NCBI RefSeq assembly: GCF_001424305.1
Contig: NZ_LMPD01000002.1
Location: 437,975 to 501,974 of the forward strand
Origin: Pedobacter sp. Leaf176
GTDB taxonomy: Bacteria > Bacteroidota > Bacteroidia > Sphingobacteriales > Sphingobacteriaceae
DNA length: 64,000 nt
Direction of reading: 5' to 3'
Made by a program: the position numbers and the translations under genes. The notes under the pieces are model-generated. The model ran no database searches, had not been told where the DNA came from, and saw only the letters and a program-made list of their open reading frames with translations. Positions 6,611 through 14,502 of the stretch are shown one piece after another; position 1 is the stretch's first letter, and every line of letters begins with the position of its first letter.

Positions 6611-8869
6611 TCAGGCCATCAATGGTGTGTACCCTTCACTCTCAAACAACTCATCAAAATGGATGGGCAGTTTGTTAATCCTTTTTCCCGTGGCATGGAA
6701 GATCGCATTGGCAATGGCTGCTGGCATTGCGACCAGCCCGATTTCTCCTACCCCTTTAGATCCGAGCTCATTGATCATATCATCCTTTTCATCGGCAAAA
6801 ATCACTTCGAGCTCACCGATATCCGCGTGCACGGGGATATGGTATTCGCCAAGGTTGGGGTTCATGTATTTGCCAAGTTTGGCATCCATGATCGTTTCTT
6901 CATAGAGCGCCTTGCTGATTCCCCAAACCATTGAGCCCAATACCTGGCTCCTTGCCGTTTTGGGATTGATAATTTTCCCCGCTGCAACGGCTGAAACGGC
7001 CCTCGAAACCGTGATGGTTTTCAGCTGCTGATCAACTTCTACTTCCACAAATGCAGCGCTATGGGTGCCCAGGCTATATTTTTTCAGCTTGAGCATATTG
7101 GGCATGGTCATCTTTTTTATCCGGATGGGCTTTTTGTTATGTATTACTAAATCGGCAAAAGAAACCCAGCTGCCATTAATACCAGCTATCCCTCCATTTT
7201 TAAGGCTTAGCTCCTCTTCGCTAACGCCTGCAAGTGAGGAATTTTTCATGCTTTTGGCGATTTTAAACAATTTCTTCTTCAAAAGTTTTGCCGCTACAAT
7301 AATCGCTGATCCCGTAGATGCAGTCATAGCGGATCCTCCCTGAAACATCGAAAAAGGCTTCCTGCTATCGCCATAGCTGAAGGTGACCATGTCAATCGGG
7401 ATTCCCAGTTCATCCGCAGCAATCTGTGTCATTACCGTCAGGGTTCCTGTACCAATATCAGTTACCGCATTGTTCACCGTAACCCGCCCGGATTTGTCCA
7501 GAACCATTTCAATCCTTGAGGGAAACTGGAACGCATCCCAAATTCCTGTCGCCATACCATATCCAACCAGCTTGTTCCCCCTCTTCATGCTTCCAGGTTT
7601 GGGATTCCTTTTCTCCCAACCAAACTGTTCAGCCGCCTTCAGGTAGCATTGCCTCAATTCCTTGCTGGTGTACGGTTTTCCGGTAGAAGGGTCCGTGTCT
7701 GTATAATTAATCAACCGGAGCTCAACCGGATCGATATCCAGTTTGTAAGAAAGTTCGTCCATGATACACTCAATGGCATGCATTGCTGTGGAGCCACCCG
7801 GTGCCCGCATGTCTACCGGTGTATACACATCCAGCGGAACGAGCTTATATTCGAAGAGCGTATTTGGTGCGGGATAGAGCTTATGGCTCCAGGTAGACAC
7901 CACTTCGGTATAATCTTCAAACCTGGAAGTTTCCGAAATGGCCTGATGGGAAATAGCAGTTAGCCTACCGTTTACCTCGCTTGCAAAACGCAACCGCTGC
8001 ACATTTGGTGGCCTGTGTCCAAAGGTAAACATCTGTGCTCTGTCCAGGGTTACCCTCACGTTCCGTTTCAAATGCATCGCGGCCATTACGCAGAGAAAAA
8101 GCTGGTACTGCGGTCTCAAGCCTGAGCCGAAAGCGCCTCCAACGTAGGGCGCCAGTACGCGCACATCTTTGTAGTGCAATCCGAAGATATTGGCCACATA
8201 AAACTGGCTATTGATTGTCCCCTGGGTTTTGTCATAGATGGTCAGCTTCCCATCACCCTCAAAAATAGTGGTCGTTGCAAATAGTTCAATTGGGTTGTGG
8301 TGCTCAGTGCCATGCTGGTAAGTGGAATCCACTTTTACAGGTGCCCGAGCATAGTCCTTCTCAAAATCGCCGGTTGGCGAAGGCGGTGGGGGCTTGAGCA
8401 TTGTTGCCATTCCCTTTTTTGCATCCCTAGCCTTATCAATGTGGTCATCTAAACAGGTCTGGAATTCCTCACTTTTATAACTCACCTTAACAAGTGTCGA
8501 TGCATATCTGGCCGTTTCAAAATCGTTGGCCAGCACCAGTGCAATCGGCTGCCCGTTGTAAACGATTTCATCATTATAAAGCGGTTTAAAAACGGTGCCC
8601 GGTGGCGCATCCATATCCGCATAAAAGAGGTCGAACCAGGGCAATTTCGGACGGTTTTCATGCGTAATCACCTCTACAACGCCTTCCAGTGCCAGCGCTA
8701 CTGAAGAGTCGATCGTCAGAATTTTACCTGTGGTGATGGTGCTATTGACGACGTAGCCATAAAGCAGATTTTCTACATTATATTCGCCGGCATATTTCGC
8801 AGCGCCAGTTACTTTTAGTTTTCCTTCGAGCCTGCTGAGGGGCGTTCCGACTGTTCTGTTGTTTTCCAT
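6611..8869 (-). CDS. Xanthine dehydrogenase-family molybdopterin-binding subunit
   Basis: Large catalytic subunit of a molybdenum hydroxylase, most like the three-subunit aldehyde oxidoreductases (PaoABC type). It opens with the alpha/beta hammerhead domain (G-A-A-K-Y-A-G-E-Y-N). Cofactor and substrate motifs follow: Y-V-G-G-A-F-G-S-G near residue 240, M-R-A-P-G-G-S-T-A near 355, the Q-G-G-S-A-M-T-A-S-T-G-S segment, and the catalytic glutamate in K-G-V-G-E-I-G-L near residue 710. Length 752 matches the PaoC class, shorter than fused xanthine dehydrogenases. It is the last gene of the operon, 16 bp after the FAD subunit. Substrate is not determined by sequence; aromatic or aliphatic aldehydes are the family guess. 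Confidence 0.9.
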   Translation of the reverse strand: MENNRTVGTPLSRLEGKLKVTGAAKYAGEYNVENLLYGYVVNSTITTGKILTIDSSVALALEGVVEVITHENRPKLPWFDLFYADMDAPPGTVFKPLYNDEIVYNGQPIALVLANDFETARYASTLVKVSYKSEEFQTCLDDHIDKARDAKKGMATMLKPPPPSPTGDFEKDYARAPVKVDSTYQHGTEHHNPIELFATTTIFEGDGKLTIYDKTQGTINSQFYVANIFGLHYKDVRVLAPYVGGAFGSGLRPQYQLFLCVMAAMHLKRNVRVTLDRAQMFTFGHRPPNVQRLRFASEVNGRLTAISHQAISETSRFEDYTEVVSTWSHKLYPAPNTLFEYKLVPLDVYTPVDMRAPGGSTAMHAIECIMDELSYKLDIDPVELRLINYTDTDPSTGKPYTSKELRQCYLKAAEQFGWEKRNPKPGSMKRGNKLVGYGMATGIWDAFQFPSRIEMVLDKSGRVTVNNAVTDIGTGTLTVMTQIAADELGIPIDMVTFSYGDSRKPFSMFQGGSAMTASTGSAIIVAAKLLKKKLFKIAKSMKNSSLAGVSEEELSLKNGGIAGINGSWVSFADLVIHNKKPIRIKKMTMPNMLKLKKYSLGTHSAAFVEVEVDQQLKTITVSRAVSAVAAGKIINPKTARSQVLGSMVWGISKALYEETIMDAKLGKYMNPNLGEYHIPVHADIGELEVIFADEKDDMINELGSKGVGEIGLVAMPAAIANAIFHATGKRINKLPIHFDELFESEGYTPLMA

Positions 8870-8885
8870 GTTGAATTTCTTTGGT

Positions 8886-9905
8886 CTATCTCGATGGGCC
8901 AGCGCCCGGTACTTGTGATGCCGGATCGAGCGCCATCAGGCAGTTTCGAATGATCGCTTTTTTCGCAAGTTCTATCTTAAAGTTATTGTATTTATAACCC
9001 TTAGCGCCTTTCAAAATGATATCGGCCGCTGTTGAAAAGCTTTCCTCCGTTGCAGGCTTACCCTTAAGGAAATCTTCCGCATCAACTGACCGCCAGGGCT
9101 TATGGGCAACCCCGCCAAGCGCAATCCTGGCAGAACTTATCCTGTTGCCATCCAACGCAAGGCCGGTGGCTACAGAAACTAGGGCAAAAGCGTATGAATG
9201 CCTGTCTCTTAGTTTCAGGTAGGAATAGTGTTGCGCATATCCTTCCGGAGGAAGATCTATCGAAGTAATCAGTTCGCCATGGGAAAGGTTGTTATCGATA
9301 TCAGGTGTATCTCCCGGAAGTCTGTGGAAATCTGCAAAAGGAATACTTCTCTCCCCGGCTGGTCCTTGTACATTCACCACGGCATCAAGCGCGGCCAGTG
9401 CCACGCACATGTCGGAGGGAAAAACAGCAATACAGCAATCGCTGGCACCCAGGATTGCGTGTATGCGGTTATAACCTTCAATTGCACTACAGCCCGATCC
9501 AGGTTCCCGCTTATTGCAGGGTAAGTGGGGGTCGTAAAAATAATAGCACCGCGTGCGCTGAATCAGGTTGCCGCCATTAGTGGCCATGTTTCGGATCTGA
9601 GCAGAAGCCCCGGCCAGGATTGCCTTTGACAGCAATGGATACCTTTCTTCTATAATGGAATGATAAGCTGTACGGGCATTGCTAAGTGTGGCACTTATCT
9701 GTATGCCGCCATCCTGTTTTTCTGTAATCCCATCTGAAGCATCAATATGGTTGATATCCACCAGTAGTGCCGGATGGGTAATATCGTACTTCCATAAGTC
9801 AAGCAGGTTAGTTCCCCCGGCAAGGAAAAATGCGTTTTCATTCTGGGAAACCGATCGAATCGCTTCCTCGGTTGTGGCACTTTGCTGGAATTCAAAATCG
9901 TTCAT
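8886..9905 (-). CDS. Molybdenum hydroxylase FAD-binding subunit with predicted 4Fe-4S insert
   Basis: Middle subunit of the hydroxylase, passing electrons between FAD and the iron-sulfur subunit. The FAD-binding motif F-F-L-A-G-G-T-N-L-L-D-L is near residue 30, with N-M-A-T-N-G-G-N-L near residue 110. A cysteine-rich loop follows (R-C-Y-Y-F-Y-D..P-C-N-K-R-E-P-G-S-G-C), as in PaoB-type subunits that carry an extra 4Fe-4S cluster. The C-terminal CO-dehydrogenase-flavoprotein domain has the A-L-G-G-V-A-H-K-P-W-R motif. The start at 9905 gives M-N-D-F-E-F and overlaps the stop of the 2Fe-2S gene as ATGA, implying translational coupling; a longer reading from 9962 would run inside that gene and is rejected. 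Confidence 0.88.
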   Translation of the reverse strand: MNDFEFQQSATTEEAIRSVSQNENAFFLAGGTNLLDLWKYDITHPALLVDINHIDASDGITEKQDGGIQISATLSNARTAYHSIIEERYPLLSKAILAGASAQIRNMATNGGNLIQRTRCYYFYDPHLPCNKREPGSGCSAIEGYNRIHAILGASDCCIAVFPSDMCVALAALDAVVNVQGPAGERSIPFADFHRLPGDTPDIDNNLSHGELITSIDLPPEGYAQHYSYLKLRDRHSYAFALVSVATGLALDGNRISSARIALGGVAHKPWRSVDAEDFLKGKPATEESFSTAADIILKGAKGYKYNNFKIELAKKAIIRNCLMALDPASQVPGAGPSR

Positions 9906-10408
9906 CGCCTGCCCTCCTTTACTTCCATAATCGCATCGATAATGCCTACGTTTGCTCCGCAACGGCAGAGATTTCCGCTCATGAGTTCTTTTACCTCCTC
10001 CCTGGAGTTCGCTTTACCTTCTTTTAAAAGACCAATTGCACTACAGATTTGTCCGGGTGTACAATAGCCACACTGGAAAGCGTCGTGATCGATAAAGGCC
10101 TGCTGGATAGGATGAAGTTCACCGTCTTCTGCAATCCCCTCTATGGTAGTCACTTCGGCGCCTTCTTTCATTACTGCCAGGGTGAGGCAACTTAATATAC
10201 GCTCGCCATCGCAAAGTACCGTACATGCACCACACTGGCCATGGTCGCAGCCCTTTTTTGATCCGGTAAGGTCGAAGTGTTCCCTGCATAGGTCAAGCAG
10301 GGTTACCCATGGTTTTATGTTGATTGATACTGGTTTACCATTAATTTTAAGGCGGAGCGGCTTTATATTTCTGGAATTATAGGGCGTGGCGGGGCTTCGG
10401 GTTTCCAT
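9902..10408 (-). CDS. Molybdenum hydroxylase 2Fe-2S subunit
   Basis: Small iron-sulfur subunit (168 residues) of the hydroxylase. The N-terminal plant-type ferredoxin cluster is C-D-H-G-Q-C-G-A-C-T-V-L-C, and the C-terminal helical domain carries the second cluster as C-G-Y-C-T-P-G-Q and C-R-C-G. The N-terminus shows no twin-arginine signal, unlike periplasmic E. coli PaoA, so the complex is predicted to be cytoplasmic. It is the first gene of an operon with the FAD and molybdopterin subunits. No XdhC/PaoD-type chaperone gene is adjacent. Confidence 0.9.
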   Translation of the reverse strand: METRSPATPYNSRNIKPLRLKINGKPVSINIKPWVTLLDLCREHFDLTGSKKGCDHGQCGACTVLCDGERILSCLTLAVMKEGAEVTTIEGIAEDGELHPIQQAFIDHDAFQCGYCTPGQICSAIGLLKEGKANSREEVKELMSGNLCRCGANVGIIDAIMEVKEGRR

Positions 10409-10807
10409 AGGCTAAATCTGGTTTAAGTACTCAGATAACACGCCGGTAGAAAAATGGTTTAGGATAAAGACAAAATGGAATGGTTCTTAGCAGAGATGGA
10501 GTGCATTTCGGGAGTAATTAACCGACTTAGAGAACTTAAGCTCCTTCTTAGTTCAAAGTACGACCCCTTGGCCATCACTAAATAATTTAATGTGTGATGA
10601 CATCTTGAGCCGATCCAAGTAAGTTAACACTACGGTTATGTAAATACGACATAATTAGAATTTGAACGGGATTAGCAAAAAACTGATGTATTTTTAAAGT
10701 AAGTTAGATAAACGTATACTAATAGTTAAGGGATTAGAAGCTTTTTGATTTAACAAATCAATACCTAACCATACACTTTAAATTGTTCAAAAAAATATAG
10801 TATCCAT
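10409..10807. other. AT-rich gene-free stretch upstream of the hydroxylase operon
   Basis: This 399-bp gap marks the change from the higher-G+C metabolic block to AT-rich DNA. It must hold the promoter of the hydroxylase operon near 10409-10470, but I see no convincing box, no open frame and no hairpin. Confidence 0.4.
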
Positions 10808-11071
10808 CTAGACCATTTTATCAAATCCTTCTCCAAAAAAATCGGTAAGGCTGATATCCAACGCGGTGAGCACTTTTAGTAGCGATGTAAAACGAAAGTC
10901 TTCCCCATTCTCATATCTCCAAAGTTGCGTACGGCTAAGGTTACGTTTGAAGGCGAACTTTTCATAATTAGGCTCACCCTTAGCTTCTCTTATAGACCGT
11001 ATCCGGGCGCCAACCATTTTCAAAACTTGCTTCGCATTTTCAACCTCTTGATCATTTTTAACTCTTGTCAT
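10808..11071 (-). CDS. Small XRE-type helix-turn-helix protein
   Basis: An 87-residue DNA-binding protein consisting almost only of a lambda-Cro/XRE domain. The region G-A-R-I-R-S-I-R-E-A-K-G begins the domain, F-A-F-K-R-N-L-S-R-T-Q-L-W-R-Y-E-N-G is the helix-turn-helix, and L-L-K-V-L-T-A-L-D-I-S-L-T-D-F-F is the usual ending. Proteins like this often regulate mobile elements, restriction systems or toxin-antitoxin genes. No gene follows closely and the next gene upstream is 700 bp away, so its target may be itself: four 14-bp repeats lie 43-98 bp before its start. It sits alone in an eroded region and may be the survivor of a larger element. Confidence 0.8.
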   Translation of the reverse strand: MTRVKNDQEVENAKQVLKMVGARIRSIREAKGEPNYEKFAFKRNLSRTQLWRYENGEDFRFTSLLKVLTALDISLTDFFGEGFDKMV

Positions 11072-11113
11072 GCAGTAAAGTAAATTAAAATGATGCGCTT
11101 TAGGTACCCCTAT

Positions 11114-11169
11114 TTAGAAACATCTTATTAGATACATCTATTAAGATACATCTAATTAGAAACATAAAT
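11114..11169. repeat. Four 14-bp direct repeats upstream of the XRE gene
   Basis: Units start exactly 14 bp apart at 11114, 11128, 11142 and 11156: TTAGAAACATCTTA, TTAGATACATCTAT, TAAGATACATCTAA, TTAGAAACATAAAT. The core AGAxACATCT is partly symmetric (AGAT-ac-ATCT in units 2 and 3). They lie 43-98 bp upstream of the XRE ATG on its promoter side, so operator sites for that protein are the first explanation; iterons of a lost replicon are an alternative. Confidence 0.65.
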
Positions 11170-11789
11170 ATTATATTATCTGTTTTGTAGATATATTGAA
11201 AAAAAAGAAACCGAGGAAATTATGCATATTACTTTTCACGAGCTCATTTTTAGTACCAGTTTTGTAATTCTTGGGAATTAATGGGTTTCAAGAAATTGAA
11301 AGACGGAGTTCTTATACGCGGAATAGTTGATCAATAATAAAGGGTTTAGCTATGCATGGCTAGGAGAGCTAGTGCATACTTGAATAAGAAAGGATTGTTA
11401 AATTTGTTCAGCCAATGCCGGGAAATTCTGATTAATCTGTTGTAGCATTCATAGTAAAAAATCCTACACACATGGCCGTATGTTGGTTAACACTGTACAT
11501 TTCTTTACTCAGGCTACCAGTCGAAATTACAGATTCTGTTGATCTAATGCTCGGCGAAATCTTTACCAGCCATCGGCAAACTGGTCATATTTTATATAAT
11601 AGATTCGGCTCCTTTCAGCCTAAGGCAATTCCTATATTAAATCATATATAAGTATAATTTTGTGTTATTACCTGCAAATTCATCAGGAAAAAGACATGTG
11701 AGGCGTAGCAGAGAGTTTAAATTCAGCTCCATTTTTGATTCGCTTAAACGCGAAAAAAAATCAGAAATTTAGCTTTGACAGCGATTTAC
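11170..11789. other. Gene-free AT-rich stretch, probably eroded
   Basis: 620 bp with stop codons in every frame at short intervals and no recognisable coding remnant. An imperfect hairpin around 11350-11377 (TATGCA...TGCATA enclosing CTAG-gagag-CTAG) is the only visible structure. Nothing else could be assigned. Confidence 0.4.
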
Positions 11790-12059
11790 TTAACTTTTCA
11801 CGCCTTCAATTTTACCCTCTTCAATCAAAGTTTCTATGGCTCTAACCAATTCTATCAAACTGTCGAAAACTTCACTAACCTGCTCCTCGCCAATATCTAA
11901 CTTTAAAAAGCCACTTTTATCATTTAATGCATAACCCTGAAATGCTTCCAACAGAGTCAGCTTTACCTTATCAATAGTGTGGGTGTTATAAAATGATTCG
12001 ATCATTTGGGCAGGTGTTTTCGAATTTATATCTTCAAGGTTTGAATCAGACGTACTCAT
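11790..12059 (-). CDS. Hypothetical small acidic protein
   Basis: An 89-residue protein of unknown function. It is acidic and predicted helical, with no signal peptide or membrane segment. The middle reads T-H-T-I-D-K-V-K-L-T-L-L-E-A-F-Q-G-Y-A and the C-terminal third (E-V-F-D-S-L-I-E-L-V-R-A-I-E-T-L-I-E-E) is heptad-like, suggesting a helical bundle or dimer. Regular codon use and a clean ATG favour a real gene. It has no close neighbour: 700 bp of empty DNA on one side and a nuclease remnant on the other. Small acidic helical proteins in such islands are often partners of lost genes, but that is a guess. Confidence 0.5.
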   Translation of the reverse strand: MSTSDSNLEDINSKTPAQMIESFYNTHTIDKVKLTLLEAFQGYALNDKSGFLKLDIGEEQVSEVFDSLIELVRAIETLIEEGKIEGVKS

Positions 12060-12317
12060 AAATTGATTAATTTAGCGTATTTGTTGCTTAAAGTTAGTGC
12101 AAAATTCGACACTATTATAGCAAAACTCATTAAACGGCTTTTTTTCAAGCCATTGTATAGGATGCAACCATCAGCGGTAGTTAAATCTAGGATTTTAGTA
12201 ATATGATTGATGGGATTTTGATAGGGAAAAGTAATAAATAGAATCTTTATCGCGTTGAGCGCAGATTTTTTTTCTTAAAGAACTTGAAAAAACACGAGTA
12301 AAATCAATCAGATATTT

Positions 12318-12625
12318 GTCGGACGGCATTTTTACCAGACTCACCTTCACTTCATAGGGCACTTCATGGACAATACATGGATGAAATTCATGACTATGTC
12401 TTATGGAACTTTTTATCCCAAAGTCTTCTGTTTTATAACAATCCTTAAAAATGGGAAGCTATCGTAGGTAGTGCCAATTTTAGCAGCGCAGCATTCCGCA
12501 TAAAATGAAAAAGGCGTATTGATCACAAGCGAAGACAGTGGCATCAATATGTGTCACTAGATCAAGATCAATTAATCAAAACTTGGAACAACGCAAAAAA
12601 AATTGACACAACAATTTTGAACTAA
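12318..12625 (+). pseudogene. Remnant of a phospholipase-D-type nuclease (restriction endonuclease-like)
   Basis: Broken coding remnant on the + strand. One frame reads P-K-V-F-C-F-I-T-I-L-K-N-G-K (to about 12454), which resembles the H-x-K-x-Y strand before the active site in PLD-family nucleases. A second frame (12455-12505) continues E-A-I-V-G-S-A-N-F-S-S-A-A-F-R, the typical (I/V)-G-S-A-N-(F/Y)-S motif of these enzymes. After a TGA at 12506 the same frame resumes (Q-Y-V-S-L-D-Q-D-Q-L-I-K-T-W-N-N) to a TAA at 12623; a third frame between reads V-L-I-T-S-E-D-S-G-I-N. The N-terminal part is missing or unrecognisable. The motif order fits NgoFVII-like restriction nucleases; this rests on motif recall only. 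Confidence 0.5.
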
Positions 12626-12876
12626 TATTGAAGGTGATCGGAAATACAACAGTCAAAAATAAATTCACTTTCGTGAATAGAAAATAAGCAAAATCTTTGC
12701 ATAACTTATTTGAGCATTCCGATCATTTCTAGGAATATTTTGCAACTTCACTAAAAGGAAACTGTCCATTTTCACTTGTCGTTGAAATAGTTTTTTTTAG
12801 TTACCCATTACCACTCACGTATGATAGAAGTCTGACTGAACAGCATTAAGCTAGCAAAATACCAAATGAAAAATCT

Positions 12877-13131
12877 CTATTTAAAGGTCTCCTCAATAAA
12901 ACGACTCATATTATTTAATTCGTCAACTTCTTTCGCAACTAATGACTCATCACGCTTCCTGAGCAACATGTCAACTTCTTTCCCAGTTATCATTCGGTAT
13001 TTACCATTTTGGCTATCACCAATTTTACTCCTTAGAACTTTTTTAACCACCTTTTGCCCGTCACCAAGAACTACTAATCGGCGACCGCTTTTGGGAATTA
13101 TTACATGCTTTTTACTACTATATTTTTTCAT
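12877..13131 (-). CDS. Hypothetical basic protein, likely partner of the Zeta-like kinase
   Basis: An 84-residue, lysine-rich protein of no recognised family. The first half (K-K-H-V-I-I-P-K-S-G-R-R-L-V-V-L-G-D-G-Q-K) looks beta-rich and the second half (M-I-T-G-K-E-V-D-M-L-L-R-K-R-D-E-S and on) helical. Its ATG overlaps the stop of the Zeta-toxin-like gene as ATGA, so the two are translationally coupled. A small protein coupled to a toxin-like kinase is a natural antitoxin candidate, although classical epsilon antitoxins are encoded upstream. The + strand frame covering the same bases is a shadow. Confidence 0.6.
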   Translation of the reverse strand: MKKYSSKKHVIIPKSGRRLVVLGDGQKVVKKVLRSKIGDSQNGKYRMITGKEVDMLLRKRDESLVAKEVDELNNMSRFIEETFK

Positions 13132-14032
13132 AAAAATAAATTTACAGGACTATCATCTGTTAAATTAGCACATTTCGGTCCATCACCATAGGGAACATCA
13201 GTCGAAACTTCGCCAAAACTTGCAAATAGTTCTGACTCTCGTTGTTTTGCGTAATAATAATTTAGAGTAGGCTCGTTACTGTAGCAATCGAATATTAACC
13301 CCAATGGTACATATCGGTTAGTCTTAATATAACGTTCTATCGCTCTATGTGTTGCCTTTTGTCTGTCCAAATTAACCAAAATCAGATGAACCTCATAACC
13401 GGCAGAATTTTTTAAAGAATCAGCATATTTAATTAAAGAAACATAATCCTGCCCAACTGTGGGATAAACAAAATTCATTCCTAATTTAATTACTTTTTCA
13501 CTCAAAGTTTCAAAAGGCTGATCAATTGTCATTTTGCCTGGAAACACAATTCCACCAGATTCTGCATGAACCAAAGAGGCGCCACTCTTAAAACCACCAA
13601 ATTCAGGCAGTTTTCTTTTAGCATAATCAGAGTCTAAGATAATCGCAGAATATTCATCAGCGATTCGGTTTGCTATACCAGATTTACCTGATGCCGGGAG
13701 TCCGATTATTATAAAGGCTTTCTTTTGACTTCTAGCACCTCCAACCGGTATTGCGCCCCCTACCCCAAATTAATTTTTTCGTCGTCCACTAGACGTTCGA
13801 GAGTTAATAATTCTTCGACTATTTTTGTCCTAAGTTGCCACCTGGATTCGTCCGTGGCATAGGCTGGCAATCTGTTCCTGCGACTCGAACTAGTTTGTTC
13901 ATGCTCCGTAATAGTCATCAATTCCGCGTCAACAAAACTCCCTAGAAGGTTTTCATCTATAGAATATTTAATCGCTTTAAAAAAATGGTCAAATGATTCC
14001 ACATCATTTAGCCTGCGAGAGAAGTTACCCAT
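13128..14032 (-). pseudogene. Zeta-toxin-like P-loop kinase, split by a -1 frameshift
   Basis: Two frames that together look like one gene of about 300 codons. Frame 1 (14032-13760, 90 residues, M-G-N-F-S-R-R...D-E-K-I-N-L-G) ends in TAG at 13762-13760. The frame shifted by -1 is open from 13769 to the stop at 13128 but has no ATG, GTG or TTG before its P-loop. It reads G-V-G-G-A-I-P-V-G-G, then F-I-I-I-G-L-P-A-S-G-K-S (Walker A, about 13680-13703), I-I-L-D-S-D-Y-A-K-R-K-L-P-E, and later R-K-A-type Zeta features (L-V-N-L-D-R-Q-K-A-T-H-R-A). Zeta toxins phosphorylate UDP-amino sugars. The junction is TTTGGGG directly before the stop, a canonical -1 slippery heptamer; a lost G or a sequencing error would look the same. 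Confidence 0.7.
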
Positions 14033-14191
14033 TTAAATTTTATACTTAAAGCATAAATTTAGAAATTAACTCTAATAACTATGAGTGTATTTATAAACAT
14101 ATTAACATCATTTATGCTTCATTAAGAATTTATTCTACGACTGTACGATTTTTCAATAATGACCTTTTTGCATACGTTGGAATAGTAACAT

Positions 14192-14475
14192 CTATAATAT
14201 CAAAAACTTGTTTATACTTTCTTCAACGACGAGCTCTGCTTCATCGTTATATGGATAGATTACTTTTGATTTAAGATCCTTTATGAATTCTCCGGAATAT
14301 TTATGTAATCTTCTTCTAAAATATTTTCTTGCATTTATCTTAGCTCTTGCATAAACGTTGAGAAGTACTTAATTGAAATTCTCGAGATCAATGCGATGCT
14401 CACATCGGAGTTCTCTATGTATGCTGATTGAATAAGTTTGGAAATAGGAAATCTAGTTCATCATTAATATAATGA
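14192..14475 (-). pseudogene. Degraded coding remnant next to the mnmE 3' end
   Basis: Between the kinase gene and mnmE (14033-14502) no intact gene exists, but the - strand carries protein-like stretches in different frames. One ends at a TAG at 14192 and reads A-R-A-K-I-N-A-R-K-Y-F-R-R-R-L-H-K-Y-S, then Y-P-Y-N-D-E-A-E-L-V-V-E-E-S-I. Just upstream another frame reads S-A-Y-I-E-N-S-D-V-S-I-A-L-I-S-R-I-S, and before it N-D-E-L-D-F-L-F-P-N. At least two frameshifts would be needed. No start codon and no family are recognisable; coding origin is inferred from composition only. Confidence 0.3.
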
Positions 14476-14502
14476 TAATAAACACAAAAAACTAACAATC
14501 AA

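Noticed and set aside
11350..11377. Imperfect hairpin TATGCA...TGCATA in the gene-free stretch
   Set aside because: No T-run, no adjacent gene and mismatched; could be chance in AT-rich DNA.
12866..13168. 100-codon + strand frame opposite the 84-residue gene
   Set aside because: Hydrophobic AT-rich shadow; the - strand gene is coupled to the kinase by ATGA overlap.
10409..14502. Search for integrase, transposase or second att copy at the mnmE site
   Set aside because: No recombinase motif and no convincing second copy of the 18-bp mnmE end was found by eye, so no mobile element is annotated.
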